Below, in pieces: positions 1 to 10,462 of a DNA stretch of 64,000 nt (position 1 is the first letter of the stretch; each line of letters opens with the position of its first letter). The stretch comes from Sitta carolinensis (lineage: Eukaryota > Chordata > Aves > Passeriformes > Sittidae), in contig CM063290.1 of assembly GCA_032173965.1 (NCBI GenBank), forward strand, positions 620,001-684,000, in the 5' to 3' direction. A program made the position numbers and the translations under genes. Under the pieces are notes generated by a model, which was given only the letters and a program-made list of their open reading frames with translations, had not been told where the DNA came from and did no database searches.

Positions 1-1084
1 GCTTGCTTACTTTTGCTCTAATGCTCCTGGCTGAGCTAAAGAGTTTCCTATTGGGCTTTACAGACCTCAATCGGTCTCACTGGGATCTGAATGAAAATAG
101 AGCCTAAATGATACCAAGGTAAAGCAAAGAGAAACCATAAAGAGGGGAATGAGAAAGTTGCCAGTCTGACATGCAAGCAGGAGCTGGTGTTCTCTGTGCT
201 GCCAACAGCCCCACAGGCTGGAGCCTCGAGCTGGATTGAACAGTTCCATTCAGGCTCGTGTCTGAGCCATGTGCAAGGCCAGACAGCCCAGCCCGAGGGG
301 TCTGAGGGTTCCACAGGTTGGTTTAGGTGGGATTTTATTACTGGTGGGAAGAACAAACACTTTCCAGGCACTCTGCACGGCTGCTCTGCACAGCAGGGTC
401 TGGAGGAAGGTGGCTGTGACCCATGGTCCCTGGCAGGTCAGTGCTCTTTGAGCTGGGTCTGGCCATAGGGAGTTCCCAAACATGATCCCTCACCTGGCAC
501 ATGGAGAAGTGGCTCCCAGGGATGGGTGGCCTTCTGTAGTTCCAAGAAATGCAACATTCATTATGAAGAAAAACTCTTCTAGGTCACAGCTAACTGTGTT
601 GAAGTTTGCTAGAGGTGAAGTGCAGGGGTTCGTGCTGCCTTTTTATTTATCTTGTAACAGAAAAAATAGCTGAGAGAGTACAAGTTAAACGTGTAGATAG
701 ATGTGTGTTCTCTTCAGGGAAACTCCCCCTGTGTCAGGGGGACCGGATGCTGTCCCAGGATCTCTCATTTGCTGTGTCAGCTTCACCGTTGCAGGCTTTC
801 AGCGTGTTGTAACACTCGGACAAGCTTTGGGGTCTCAGAGGCTGGTATCCTTTGCACGTGCTGAACTAAATAGTGGGTTTCAGGGCTCCAAACAGGGACT
901 CTGCCAGCCTGGGCCTCCCTCATTTACTTTGGGTCAAGGTAAAGTCCAGGATCAGAGAAATGTTATGAAAGTAGAAATCTGGGTGGTTTTCCTACCATGT
1001 GTTGCTCATGCTTTGACTTACAACCGCGGCAGCTTTTCAGAGATTCTGAGAAGTGGTTGTGTGAGATGAGAAGCTCTAAATTTA
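1..1084. other. single-copy noncoding DNA
   Basis: Mixed-composition DNA with short open frames on both strands, none with a recognisable domain. Pyrimidine-tract AG and GTRAG signals occur at background frequency. I see no tandem repeat and no transposon end. It may be intergenic or intronic. Confidence 0.6.
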
Positions 1085-1099
1085 GTCGCAGAGTGCTTG

Positions 1100-1280
1100 G
1101 TTCAGCGTTGGCGGTGCTGAGCGAGCCGCCCGCCCCGGGGGTGTGGGACTTGGCCGGGGGTGCAGGAAGGAAGGGCGGCTCCGGCGGAGGTTTCCTGTCC
1201 TGCCGCGGGTGCCGATGCTCGCTGCTGCTGCCGCGCTTGGCCGGCTGCTGCCGGGGTCACCAGCGGGGCTGCACTCAGGG
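1100..1280. promoter_or_regulatory. CpG-rich pocket, possible CpG island
   Basis: About twenty CpG dinucleotides fall within roughly 180 bases, while the flanks are CpG-poor. Runs such as CCGCCCGCCCCGGGG and TGCCGCGGGTGCCGATG are typical of unmethylated avian CpG islands. No TATA box or clear first-exon donor follows, so promoter activity is an inference from composition only. A plus-strand frame open from 1160 to 1999 starts inside it. That openness is explained at least partly by low AT content. Confidence 0.5.
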
Positions 1281-2224
1281 CTGCACATCACACTGAGCAC
1301 AGAGAGAGGCTTTCCTTTTCCAGGAGAGCTGCCTCCCAAAGGAGGGATGGAAATGAGGCCACTGGGAATTTGTTTTGGCTTCTCTTCTGCTTTATTGCAG
1401 AATGTACAAGGAATGAATACCCTCTCTCGCTGGACTCCCCCGGGTTTCCCTCTCCCCTCGTAGGACTGCTGTGCCCTTTAGCTGTACCACAGCCTGCCTT
1501 TGTAGAGGCCAGGTCTGCAGGTTCTTTTCACATTTACACGTGTGTTGTGAGTGGCCCTGTGGGACAGGGCACAGGCTGCTGCAGGAGTGCCAGCGCAGCA
1601 GCGGTGGTGTGGGGCTGTGGACCTGCTCCAGGGTTAGCTGCTCTGTGGACCTGGCCCCTCCTCTGCTCAAGTGCCATGCAGGTGAGCACCTCTGGTCCCC
1701 TCCAGCTGAGCTGCTCTGCGCCCACTCCGATCCTTCCCATCAAAGCACAGCCCTGCAGGGGCCCTGGGCTCAGCCATGGGGCTCGCAGGGGCCCAGGGCA
1801 GTGCCCCCCCTGTCTGGACAGCTGTTTGCAGACCGCCCGAGCACAGGGCTGTGCTGAGGTAGAAACCCGGCTGCAGGGCTTGGTGGCGATGGGTTATTGC
1901 TGCAGGAGGTACGAGCTACACCCCATTGGGATGAAGTACCTGTGTACCTCTGTGGCTGCACCGAGTGAGAACGCGAGCCTGTGGCGCTGCTGGGGTTAAA
2001 GCAGAGCGGTGCCTCCGGAGCGGTGAGATGGTTGTTCTGTTGCAGTTGCACCGGGAGACTGCCAGAGCAGCTGAGCCAGGAGCGGCGTCTCTCCGGCAGT
2101 CGGAGTTTGTGACTGACACCTCTGCGATGGATGATTGTCATCTGGTACAAATGCTGACTTGCGCTCAGTCCCCACATCAAACCACGCAACTCATATGAGA
2201 ATCACATGCCAGAGCACGTCACTG
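1281..2224. other. GC-rich DNA with long open frames but no recognised gene
   Basis: The plus strand is open from 1160 to 1999 (279 codons), the longest non-repetitive frame in the window. Its translation is rich in Cys, Ala, Gly and Pro, with no domain, signal peptide or repeat I recognise. The other plus frames are also open over long parts of the stretch (1143-1463, 1471-1857), which points to stop-codon depletion by composition. A good acceptor-like signal ends at 1400 and a donor-like CATGCAG|GTGAGC lies at 1681/1682, so a 281-base noncoding exon cannot be excluded. A second CpG-enriched patch spans about 1965-2105. Confidence 0.35.
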
Positions 2225-2370
2225 GTGCTCTGCGTGACCTTTCCCGGGCCCCCGAGCTCCTCCGCGGGGCCGCGGCTGCCCCGAGCCCGCTCTGCGCCGC
2301 GCTCCGAGGGTCCCAGCGGGAGCGCTGCCCGCAGCCTGCAGAGAGCATCCTCCGAACTCGGCCCGCCTGG
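2225..2370. promoter_or_regulatory. CpG-rich pocket
   Basis: Dense CpG sites in a GC-rich core (for example GGGGCCGCGGCTGCC) contrast with the AT-rich DNA that follows from 2500. No initiator, TATA box or YY1 motif was recognised, so only a compositional call is possible. Confidence 0.45.
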
Positions 2371-5300
2371 GATCGAAAAGAGCTCCTGGCAGGGCAGCTC
2401 CCACATGGGAGCAGATGAAATCTGACAGCTGGGGCGGGGAGCTGTTGGGTGGAAGGGATGGGGAGAGGTGCGATGGCCAGGAATTCTCACCCGGTGAGCC
2501 CAGCAGGAGCGTTCTGACTCAAAAGAAATGCTTGCAGCGGCTGTAGGGGATACAAATAAAGGAAAGCCGTGAGACAGATCAGCTTTCCATTCACCATTGT
2601 TGTCTTTCCGGTGCCAATGCCCCCCTTGGCCGCTCTGAGGAGGATGACAGGGACTGGGGTTTGGACACCTGGAAACAGGTGAGTCTTGAGGGTTTGGGGC
2701 ATCTCGTGGGGCTCTGGCATTCTTTCTCTGGTAGCCTCCAGATGGCTATGAGCCATGAGCTGCCATGAGCTCATTACAGTTTCAGGTGAGCAGTATGGAC
2801 CTCAAGGTGAATGTTGAGATGTACTGGTGGTATTTGTGCTCCCAGTCTATTGATGATATATATACAAGAAAATACTCAATGGTCAGTTTTCCATTTTGCA
2901 GCTCTAAAATCAACACTACAGGATTCAACCTCTCCTTGTATTTTCCTTTAGATAATTTTTTCATGACCCCACTGTTTTTTTTTTTTTTTTTTTTTTTTTT
3001 TTGTCTACCGTTAGAGATCTTTTAGTTAAAATAAATTATTAAAAACATAACTGTCAGAATCAATTCCTGGAAACATGCTTTGATTTGGAGAATCTGAAGA
3101 AAGGTCTTTAATCCCAAACTCTATTTAAATGTGCCCCCTTAGCTCCATCTTTTCCTGTCTGACCACCACAGAAAGGACAATGCCACAAGCCACCCAGTCC
3201 ATCACTTCTCCCTGCCCCGCCCCCAACACTGGTTTTAAAAAAAATTTTCTATTTGCAGCTGGCCAGTGGAAGATGAAGATGGGCCCACACTTCTGCTGAT
3301 GGGCTGTATGGAAAAGGCATTTGTAGGGTAGAGCTAAGGAATCTGAAAACAGCTCTACAGAGATCCTGCAACTTTCCCTCTTCCCTGGCAGTTACATCTG
3401 GAAAATAAATAAATGGAACAACCTCTGCTCCATTCGCTGTGTCTGTTCTCTGGGCTGATGCCAAGCAGTGTGCAGGCCCTGCCGTGCTCAGGGTGGGGGT
3501 GGCTCCTGATGGTGCTGGGTGGCAGCCCTGGGTTTGCTGGCTCGCCTCCAAGCCTGCTTGGCTAACGCTGCTGATCAAAGCAGCGTGTGGTGCGATGGGT
3601 GTGGACTCGGGCATTTTCAGATCTCATTTAATTTCTGAGGCTTAACAGGATTTGTCAGGCCAAGCCATTTCCACCAAGCTGAGTGACAGTCACGGATGAT
3701 ATAGAGAAGGGCTCATTAGAGCAGCAAATTCAGAATTATGCATAAAGCACCAATAACCGGTCCCTTAAAATTCCCTTGGCGCTTTGACACCAAACAGTTC
3801 TCCTAATTGAATGTTGGAAGGGAGCATTTTTCCTCATCTTTCCAAGCAGAAAATGATCAAATGCCCACCAGCCAAGGCTGGGCAATTATTTTCTGGACCT
3901 CACTAATGCAAGAGCTCTCTCCCAGTGCAAGGAGAGAGTGTGGATTGCTCCGACAGCCTTTGCTCCTAGTGTTGGCTGGGGGTGTCAGGTTGGTGTTCTC
4001 TCAACCTGACCGAAGGCTTCAGAAGGCTGTTACAGAAAATGAGACACACTGACGATGATGCCCCTGGCTCTCTGAAGTGCCCATGAGCATGCAAACCATG
4101 GCAAACTTCATCCCACGGTCTGACAGAGTGGAAAGCCCTCCCCCAGGGTCCAGTGGGCTGTTGGGCTGGGATTCCTCATTCCTGCAGTTGCAGGTGGGGG
4201 TTACCTCTGTGTCAGGATCCTTCTCACTCCTGGATTTAGTAGTGAAAATCTTCAAGGTTGATGTTTTACACACTGATTTCTATATCTGTGCTAGGTCCCT
4301 GAAATAGGTAGAAGATACATTTTATATTGCCCAAATCTCTGTTCATGCCTCATGCTCACTGTTACAAACCTACAGCTCTCCCAGAGAATGAAAAATCTGT
4401 TTGTTAAAGGCCAAGCACCATGTGCACCCTTTGTTGTCAGGGACTGTCCCTGCTCCTGGGAACTCTCTGCACCTCCTTGGTCACTAAACTTTCTGCAGTA
4501 ATTGAAAAAGGATTTGCCTCTTGGTACAAGTGGGAGTGTCTTCCATCATTTCTGGTTTTCACTGGGCATGAATGGGAGAAAGAATTTTTGTATTTAAGCC
4601 CACCTGGAATTTATAGCCCCTCTACTTTTGTAACCTCAGGCATTCCAGTTATAAGGATAGGAGCAGGATGCCTGATGTAAAGAAAGATTAATGGACGCTG
4701 ATGAACTTCTTCACAAGGCAGCTGGACCACAAAGTCCTGTTCAGAATTTGGTCAGGCTGTCATGATACTTGATTTGTCTTTACACATTAAACCTAGAAAT
4801 CGTAACAAACTTCCAAATATATTCCTATTTTCTACCAGCTGAGTAATATTTGAACTAATATTGAATTAAATATTTTATGTGTGTGTGCACTTTTCCATCA
4901 TGGCAGGATAACTCAACAGAGCACCAGCAATAAAATTCAGTGCTCTTCAGTTAAAAACACTTGGACCCTCTTTAAGCAATGCAAGTTCCAGTCTAATCAC
5001 AAAAGAAATAAATGTTTGTTTCCATTTTTAAGTCAGATGAAGTGGCTTGTAGCATCTCTTCTAATTTTTGATAATTTTCAACAAATGTGAACTAACATTA
5101 GAGTAGGAAGAATGCCACCTGTCACTGCCATCTTAAAATCAGATCTGTGGTTCATTTTGGTTGAAGAACTCTCCTGAGATTTATTTGTCAGTCCCTTTCA
5201 GAAGCTGGAGATGTGCCTATGAAAGGTGTACTTATGTGTAAAACTGTCTGTCAGGTCTTTGATGGCAATTTGACTGAAGTTTGTTGATTCAGAGAGCTAA

Positions 5301-6965
5301 TAAATAGTTCACAATTATCCTACAAGATCTGCATGACATGTCATTAACTGAACCAAGGAGAAAGGTGGGAACTGGAGCTCCACTTCTGTTGTTTGAAAGG
5401 CTAAAACCAAGGAACACCAACAGTAATAGCAATTTTGGTTGAAGCACAGCTCCTTTTGCTTAAATACTTATTTCTATGATGCTTATTTTCTAAAAAACCT
5501 ACATCTTCACCAATATGATAAATATTTGTTGGGCACTGGGCAAGCTGGATCATTTCCCAGTGCATTTGGAAATAGTGAGAAGCACTTGAAACTTCCTGTG
5601 ATGATTTGAACATACTCTTGACACCTTATTCTTTCAAGCAGTTTTTTTTTGTCGTGTTACACTGCTGCTCAAACCCCAGAAGTTCACAAATAACATGGTC
5701 TGCCTGGAACTCTGCTGTTTTCCATGTGGAGAAAGCTGCTAATTAAGCTGATGGCTCTTGTCCCAGCCCTGAAGGCACACCGGCACAGAGACACTGGCAG
5801 TGGGCACTCATTGGGTGACTTCCAGAAATGCTTCCATGTCACTCCCCACCCTGGGAGGTGGCACCTGAAATGCTCTGGTGCCAGCTGCTCACAGAGATAG
5901 GAAGAATATGTACATTTCTCATTTTTCTTTCTTTTAATGTCAGTGTAGAAGCCCAGGTGAAATGTCTTTGCAATTCAATGCCATTTTCCTCTTTGTTCCA
6001 GTGTTGCAGGATTTGGTTTTTATTTTTGTCTGAAAGAGTTTAGGAAGCCAATGACTGCATGGTAATTAGAGACCCCATTTGGCTGCATTTAGACAGTTTG
6101 GAGGATGTAATTAGCTCTCGAGCCAGAATAAAGATGTACATCTCCAACTGTACTTCCCCAAAAACGTGACTTGGTCGCTATTCAGTTTTGGGGTTTAATC
6201 TGAGGTTGTCTGCATATTGCTATTTGAGTACCTGCAGGGGGTGTGTGTGCCATCCTGTCCTCCCACCCCCTTCCCTCAAACCTTTTTAAATCTCAGTCCT
6301 TCCTTTTGACAATCACACCACAAATATTCCCTGAGAACTGTGGGTTCTCAGATCAGCTTCCACATCCTGGGGACGTCCAGGTGTGGTGCTTTGACACTGG
6401 CTGTTGGGTTTCAAATTCTCCTTGACAAAGTCAGTGGGAGCAGAACTGGGGAAAGCTGAGTCCCTCAGAACATCCTATCTTTTATTTCCAGTCATGGTTA
6501 ACTGGGAATTTCATACATTAGAAAGCACTTGGAAACAGGACAGAAGAAAATATAAAAATCCAACAAACTTCTCTTATTAGTGATTCTTTCTGCAGCTTCT
6601 CTAACTCCAGGGCTCCTGGCTGGCTCAGCCCTTCACCAACGCTCTGCAGTTCGTGCCCAGCACCACTTTTCCACACCCCAGTGGGGATGTTTCCAGTGGA
6701 CTTCAGACACAAACAGGAAAACCTTCCTTCCGGCCACAGTAAATAACATTACCTCATCTCTGATACTATTCTTCTCCACGGTGCTTTATTGTAATGGGAT
6801 GTTGGACACAATGCCAAGAGGTTAAGGAGCTCGATCCAAGGTCTGTGAGCCCTGGAGAACAGGAGGAGTTTCCACCCCATCCCTTCTCTGAGTTAAGAAC
6901 CCGGCCAGGGAAGCTGAAGGCTGTAAGTGTTGGGCCTGGCAGAGGGGGTTCACCCTTTTTAAAGG
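2371..6965. other. single-copy noncoding DNA
   Basis: Predominantly AT-rich sequence with only short frames. Isolated donor-like sites (AAACAG|GTGAGT at 2678/2679 and TTTCAG|GTGAGC about 100 bases later) lack convincing partner acceptors. Apart from the T run at 2975-3002 I see no repeat, RNA gene or transposon terminus. Confidence 0.6.
2975..3002. repeat. poly-T run, 28 bases
   Basis: An uninterrupted T tract. It could be a simple mononucleotide expansion or the reverse complement of an old retroposed poly-A tail. I see no target-site duplication and no recognisable retroposed body beside it, so I favour a simple repeat. Confidence 0.9.
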
Positions 6966-6984
6966 AATGACAGCAGGGGCCCAA

Positions 6985-7135
6985 CGTTCTCCGTGCTGCC
7001 CAGCAAGGGTCCCTCCAGTGCCAGCGAGGCACCGGAGCGTGCTGCTGCGGATCGGCTGCCGGCAGCTCCTGTTACACCCTGAGGCGGCAGGGACGGCAGC
7101 AGGGATCAGCCAGCACCGCTGCCCGCGGGCGGGGG
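6985..7135. promoter_or_regulatory. CpG-rich pocket leading into a minisatellite
   Basis: CpG density rises abruptly here (GGCACCGGAGCGTG, GGATCGGCTGCCGG, CCCGCGGGCGGGG) and the pocket runs directly into the G-run minisatellite. The minisatellite has probably expanded from the edge of this GC-rich segment. Promoter function is unproven. Confidence 0.45.
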
Positions 7136-7635
7136 GCACCCAGCACAGGGGTACCCAGCACGGGGGGTGCCCATGCACGGGGGGTGCCCATGCTCAGGGG
7201 TGCCCATGCTCAGGGGTGCCCATGCTCAGGGGTGCACCATGCTCAGGGGGTGCCCATGCTCAGGGGGTACCCTTGCACAGGGGTGCCCATGCTCAGGGGT
7301 GCCCATGCTCAGGGGTGCACCATGCTCAGGGGTGCACCATGCTCAGGGGTGCCCATGCTCAGGGGTGCACCATGCTCAGGGGTGCACCATGCTCAGGGGT
7401 GCCCATGCTCAGGGGTGCACCATGCTCAGGGGTGCACCATGCTCAGGGGTGCACCATGCTCAGGGGTGCCCATGCTCAGGGGTGCACCATGCTCAGGGGT
7501 GCACCATCTCGGTGCACCAGCAGGGGTGCCCATGCTCAGGGGTGCACCATGCTCAGGGGGTACCCTTGCACAGGGGTGCCCATGCTCAGGGGTGCCCATG
7601 CACAGGGGGCACCCAGCACAGGGGTGCCCATGCAC
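7131..7635 (+). repeat. 16/17-bp G-run minisatellite, about 30 units
   Basis: Units alternate between a 16-mer, GGGGTGCCCATGCTCA, and a 17-mer, GGGGTGCACCATGCTCA. The extra A in the longer form shifts the phase by one base. Both ends carry the same variant units with CACCCAGCACAGGGGT (near 7136-7151 and 7610-7625), so the edges mirror each other. One internal unit is broken near 7505-7523. Every unit has a GGGG run on the plus strand. Because stop codons are absent, all three plus frames stay open and give spurious 180-220 residue frames rich in HAQGCPCSGV-like peptides. These are not genes. Confidence 0.95.
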
Positions 7636-7639
7636 TGAC

Positions 7640-9162
7640 CCCTGCTCGCAGCCACATCGTGTGGGGAGCACAGACCTCGGCAGCACCAGAGCTGAGTGCA
7701 GCAAGAAGGACTTCAGCCTAAGAAAGACGTGTTTAATTGTTTCTAAAATGTTTGAAAGACTATAAAAGTTTCTAGACAATACTGCTGTTTCAAAATGCAC
7801 TGTGAATGCCAAAAAAAAGCCCAGTGAGGCTGGTTTATTGTGCTCAAAGCTTTTCTGAAAAATCTTTCACTTTAAACATGATAAACCCCAAGTGCTTTTG
7901 AATAAAACATGGGTATATAGGGCAGAAGGATGTACAAGTCTGCTAATATTCATGCTTACTGTACAACAAAGTATATGCTCCTTTATGCAAATTCCTGCCT
8001 CAGCACAAGAGGGATCTGATGGAGAACAACATAAAAGAATAATACATGGACAGAGGGTTACTTTTATTAGAAATAACAGTTTAAGGAAATTAATATCCCT
8101 TTTATGAAATTAAAAATACTTGTAACACTTCTCAAATTAAAATGTATTCTTTGCCAAAGAGCATTTTAATAGAAATTTTGTCTGTTTGGAATTTTAAATT
8201 AAGCTGTAGTATTTGTAGTAGCCCATTTCCCACATTTGAAATCAAACATGCTTTTTTCATTAGAAAATTCATTGCTGGTGGTAAACAGCATTAAATTTAT
8301 CTAAAATACCTCACACTTCCCGTGAAACCTCAGAACTGTAGTCACACTTTGAAAATTCATGGGTTCTTAAAAACATTCCAAAAAAAGAAAGTCTCTGTTG
8401 CTGATTTTTATCAAGTTAAAATATCTATTCCTGTGACAAGAATTTCAAAGCATAACTAGTACAAAAGTGGGGTGATTTTTTTTTGGTACTATCATTTAAT
8501 TTAAATGTTGCTGACTTAAAATCCTGCTGAGAAAGATTCTGATTTATTCTGCTTCTTTAACTCTGTAACAGAAACAATCCTGGGATTGATGAGGATGAAG
8601 TGCATGTGAGGGAGGGAGTCACATACATTGTGGTTGTTTCTGGAGGGTTCATTCGTTTACATGTAAAGGAAAATTCTATCAGGTTTATTGTAAATACTGT
8701 TGTAAATAATTTTAATGTTATTGGAAATAATCCTTGCTGAACAGCAAGGTTTATGGTTGTGCTTTCTTCTTCAGACACAAAGGAAATTACTATGAACACA
8801 AAGTCTTAAATTTCTTTTATGAAGACAGGTGTTGTTGATTTATGTGTAATTCCCCATGAAATACTGTCTTGTGGTTCAAATTGAGTCTAACATTATTTAG
8901 GACTAAGAATAGTTTAGAAATTTCTTGAAACTGAAGAGCCTAATAGGCACAGACAAAGCAATATGCAAAGCAGGGAAAATGCATCGGGAAGCAATTGCAA
9001 GTCAAATTATTTTAAGAAAACAAACAAATGCTGCTGGGAACATTTTGTGTTGCCAGAGATGACAGGAGAATTGCACAGAGCTTTAAAATGGGCAACTTAA
9101 CAGGGATGTCCTGTGGCCCATAGGGATGTCAGGGCTGTCCTAAGGAAGCAGTGAAACAGTGG
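7640..9162. other. AT-rich single-copy noncoding DNA
   Basis: The only frames are short (under about 110 residues) and resemble no family I know. The AT-rich part from 8100 to 8900 has many TAAT- and TTAA-type words and could hold conserved noncoding sequence, but I cannot test that without an alignment. Confidence 0.55.
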
Positions 9163-9239
9163 ACAGAGAACAGACAGAGAACTGACAGAGAATTGACAGA
9201 GAACTGACAGAGAACTGACAGAGAACTGACAGAGAACTG
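9163..9239 (+). repeat. 11-bp tandem repeat, 7 units
   Basis: Seven consecutive copies of ACAGAGAACTG. The first unit reads ...AACAG and one internal unit has AATTG in place of AACTG. The array is purine-rich on this strand and has no open-frame or regulatory signature. Confidence 0.95.
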
Positions 9240-10075
9240 CAGTCACTGTTGGGCCTTGCAGGAACACCAGAAAAGCACCAGATACTGTTCACACCTAAGG
9301 CTATGGCAGAAAATAGAGGGCTTATTGGAAGAACAGGGGGTAGACTAAAATCGTGTGTAAGTCAAGACAGAATAAAGAAAGGGCTGTGGGTTGCACACAG
9401 GGTTATCAGGTGTTGTACTGAACTCGGACAAACAGTCAAGCTACTCTAAACATCCCCAAATGGACTGAAGATAACATTAGGACAGGGGCAGAGTATTCAG
9501 AAGGATAAATATATTTAAAATAAAGGACAAATTTCCTAACAATGATGTCAGTGTATACAATCCTACTCCAGACAGATTCATTCTCCTACAAGTGCTCGGC
9601 GGCAGTCCCAGACTCGAGCTGTGCACATCCTGCACCTGCACGTTTACCCTCCCACGAACCCTCATGCAGCGATTGTTCCCAGTGCACCGTGTGCCCAGCG
9701 CCGCGGGCTGCGCGTGGGGCATGGCTGGGTGCTCACGGCTGTGTCACTGTGGGCGAGGGACAAACGACACGGACCTCCTTTGTGAAAACTTCATCTGACT
9801 TTAATCTTTATTCAAAACTTGACTCTTTTTATATATCTTCTAGAATAAGTCATCTCATTGGTCAGAAGAGTGCCAGAACTCTTCATCCCATCGGTTTAAA
9901 CTGAAAGACGGAGAGAAGTCTATCCCACAGACAGGAATTCAAAATATCACTCTTGTTACAATAACACTTATAATGTTTATGTTAAGCCTGTGAGAACCAG
10001 GTCTTCCTGGAGCAAAACATCGTGAAGAAACTGAGTGTAGAAACTCAGAACCTTCAGGCCCGGGATGCCCAGACT
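9240..10075. other. single-copy noncoding DNA
   Basis: No gene recognised. Short frames on both strands lie in moderately GC-rich sequence between 9590 and 9730. No RNA gene or mobile element was seen. Confidence 0.55.
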
Positions 10076-10084
10076 GCAGGGGTG

Positions 10085-10235
10085 GGATGGTGCCCTGGGC
10101 GGCCGAGCAGGGCAGCGGCGGTGCCGCCCGGCACGGGGCAGGGGCCGGCAGCCCCGAGGGCACCGAGTGCCTCGGCGGGAGCTGCTGCCCCTGCCACACG
10201 CACTGAACGCGTTACTCTGGCTGGCAGCAACGACT
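10085..10235. promoter_or_regulatory. CpG-rich pocket
   Basis: CpG sites cluster in this block (GGGCGGCCGAG, GCAGCGGCGGTGCCGCCCGG), flanked by AT-rich DNA on both sides. Several short overlapping frames on both strands reflect GC content. A promoter role is possible, but no core promoter motif or donor is evident. Confidence 0.45.
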
Positions 10236-10390
10236 CCGCGGTGCAGACCCAAACACTGCACCCCCCTCTCCTCATCTGCTTCCCATCCCGCATGAAACGT
10301 GAATGCCTCGAGATGGGAATGCGCTGCACTCCCACCTGAGCCGGACTCCCACGCCTTTCGGTGTGAGCCTATTCACAGCAGCAACCACAC

Positions 10391-10462
10391 GAAACATCCT
10401 TGGAAAATCTGACTCTGAATAGACCTGAAACATCCTTGGAAAATCTGACTCTGAATAGACCT
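10391..10462 (+). repeat. perfect 36-bp tandem duplication
   Basis: Two head-to-tail copies of a 36-base segment (10391-10426 and 10427-10462), each starting GAAACATCCTTGG and ending TGAATAGACCT, with no mismatch between them. Perfect identity in otherwise single-copy AT-rich DNA implies a recent event, or a collapsed or expanded polymorphic site. Confidence 0.97.

Noticed and set aside
6967..7765. Three overlapping plus frames of 184-223 codons
   Set aside because: All three phases are open through a stop-free minisatellite.
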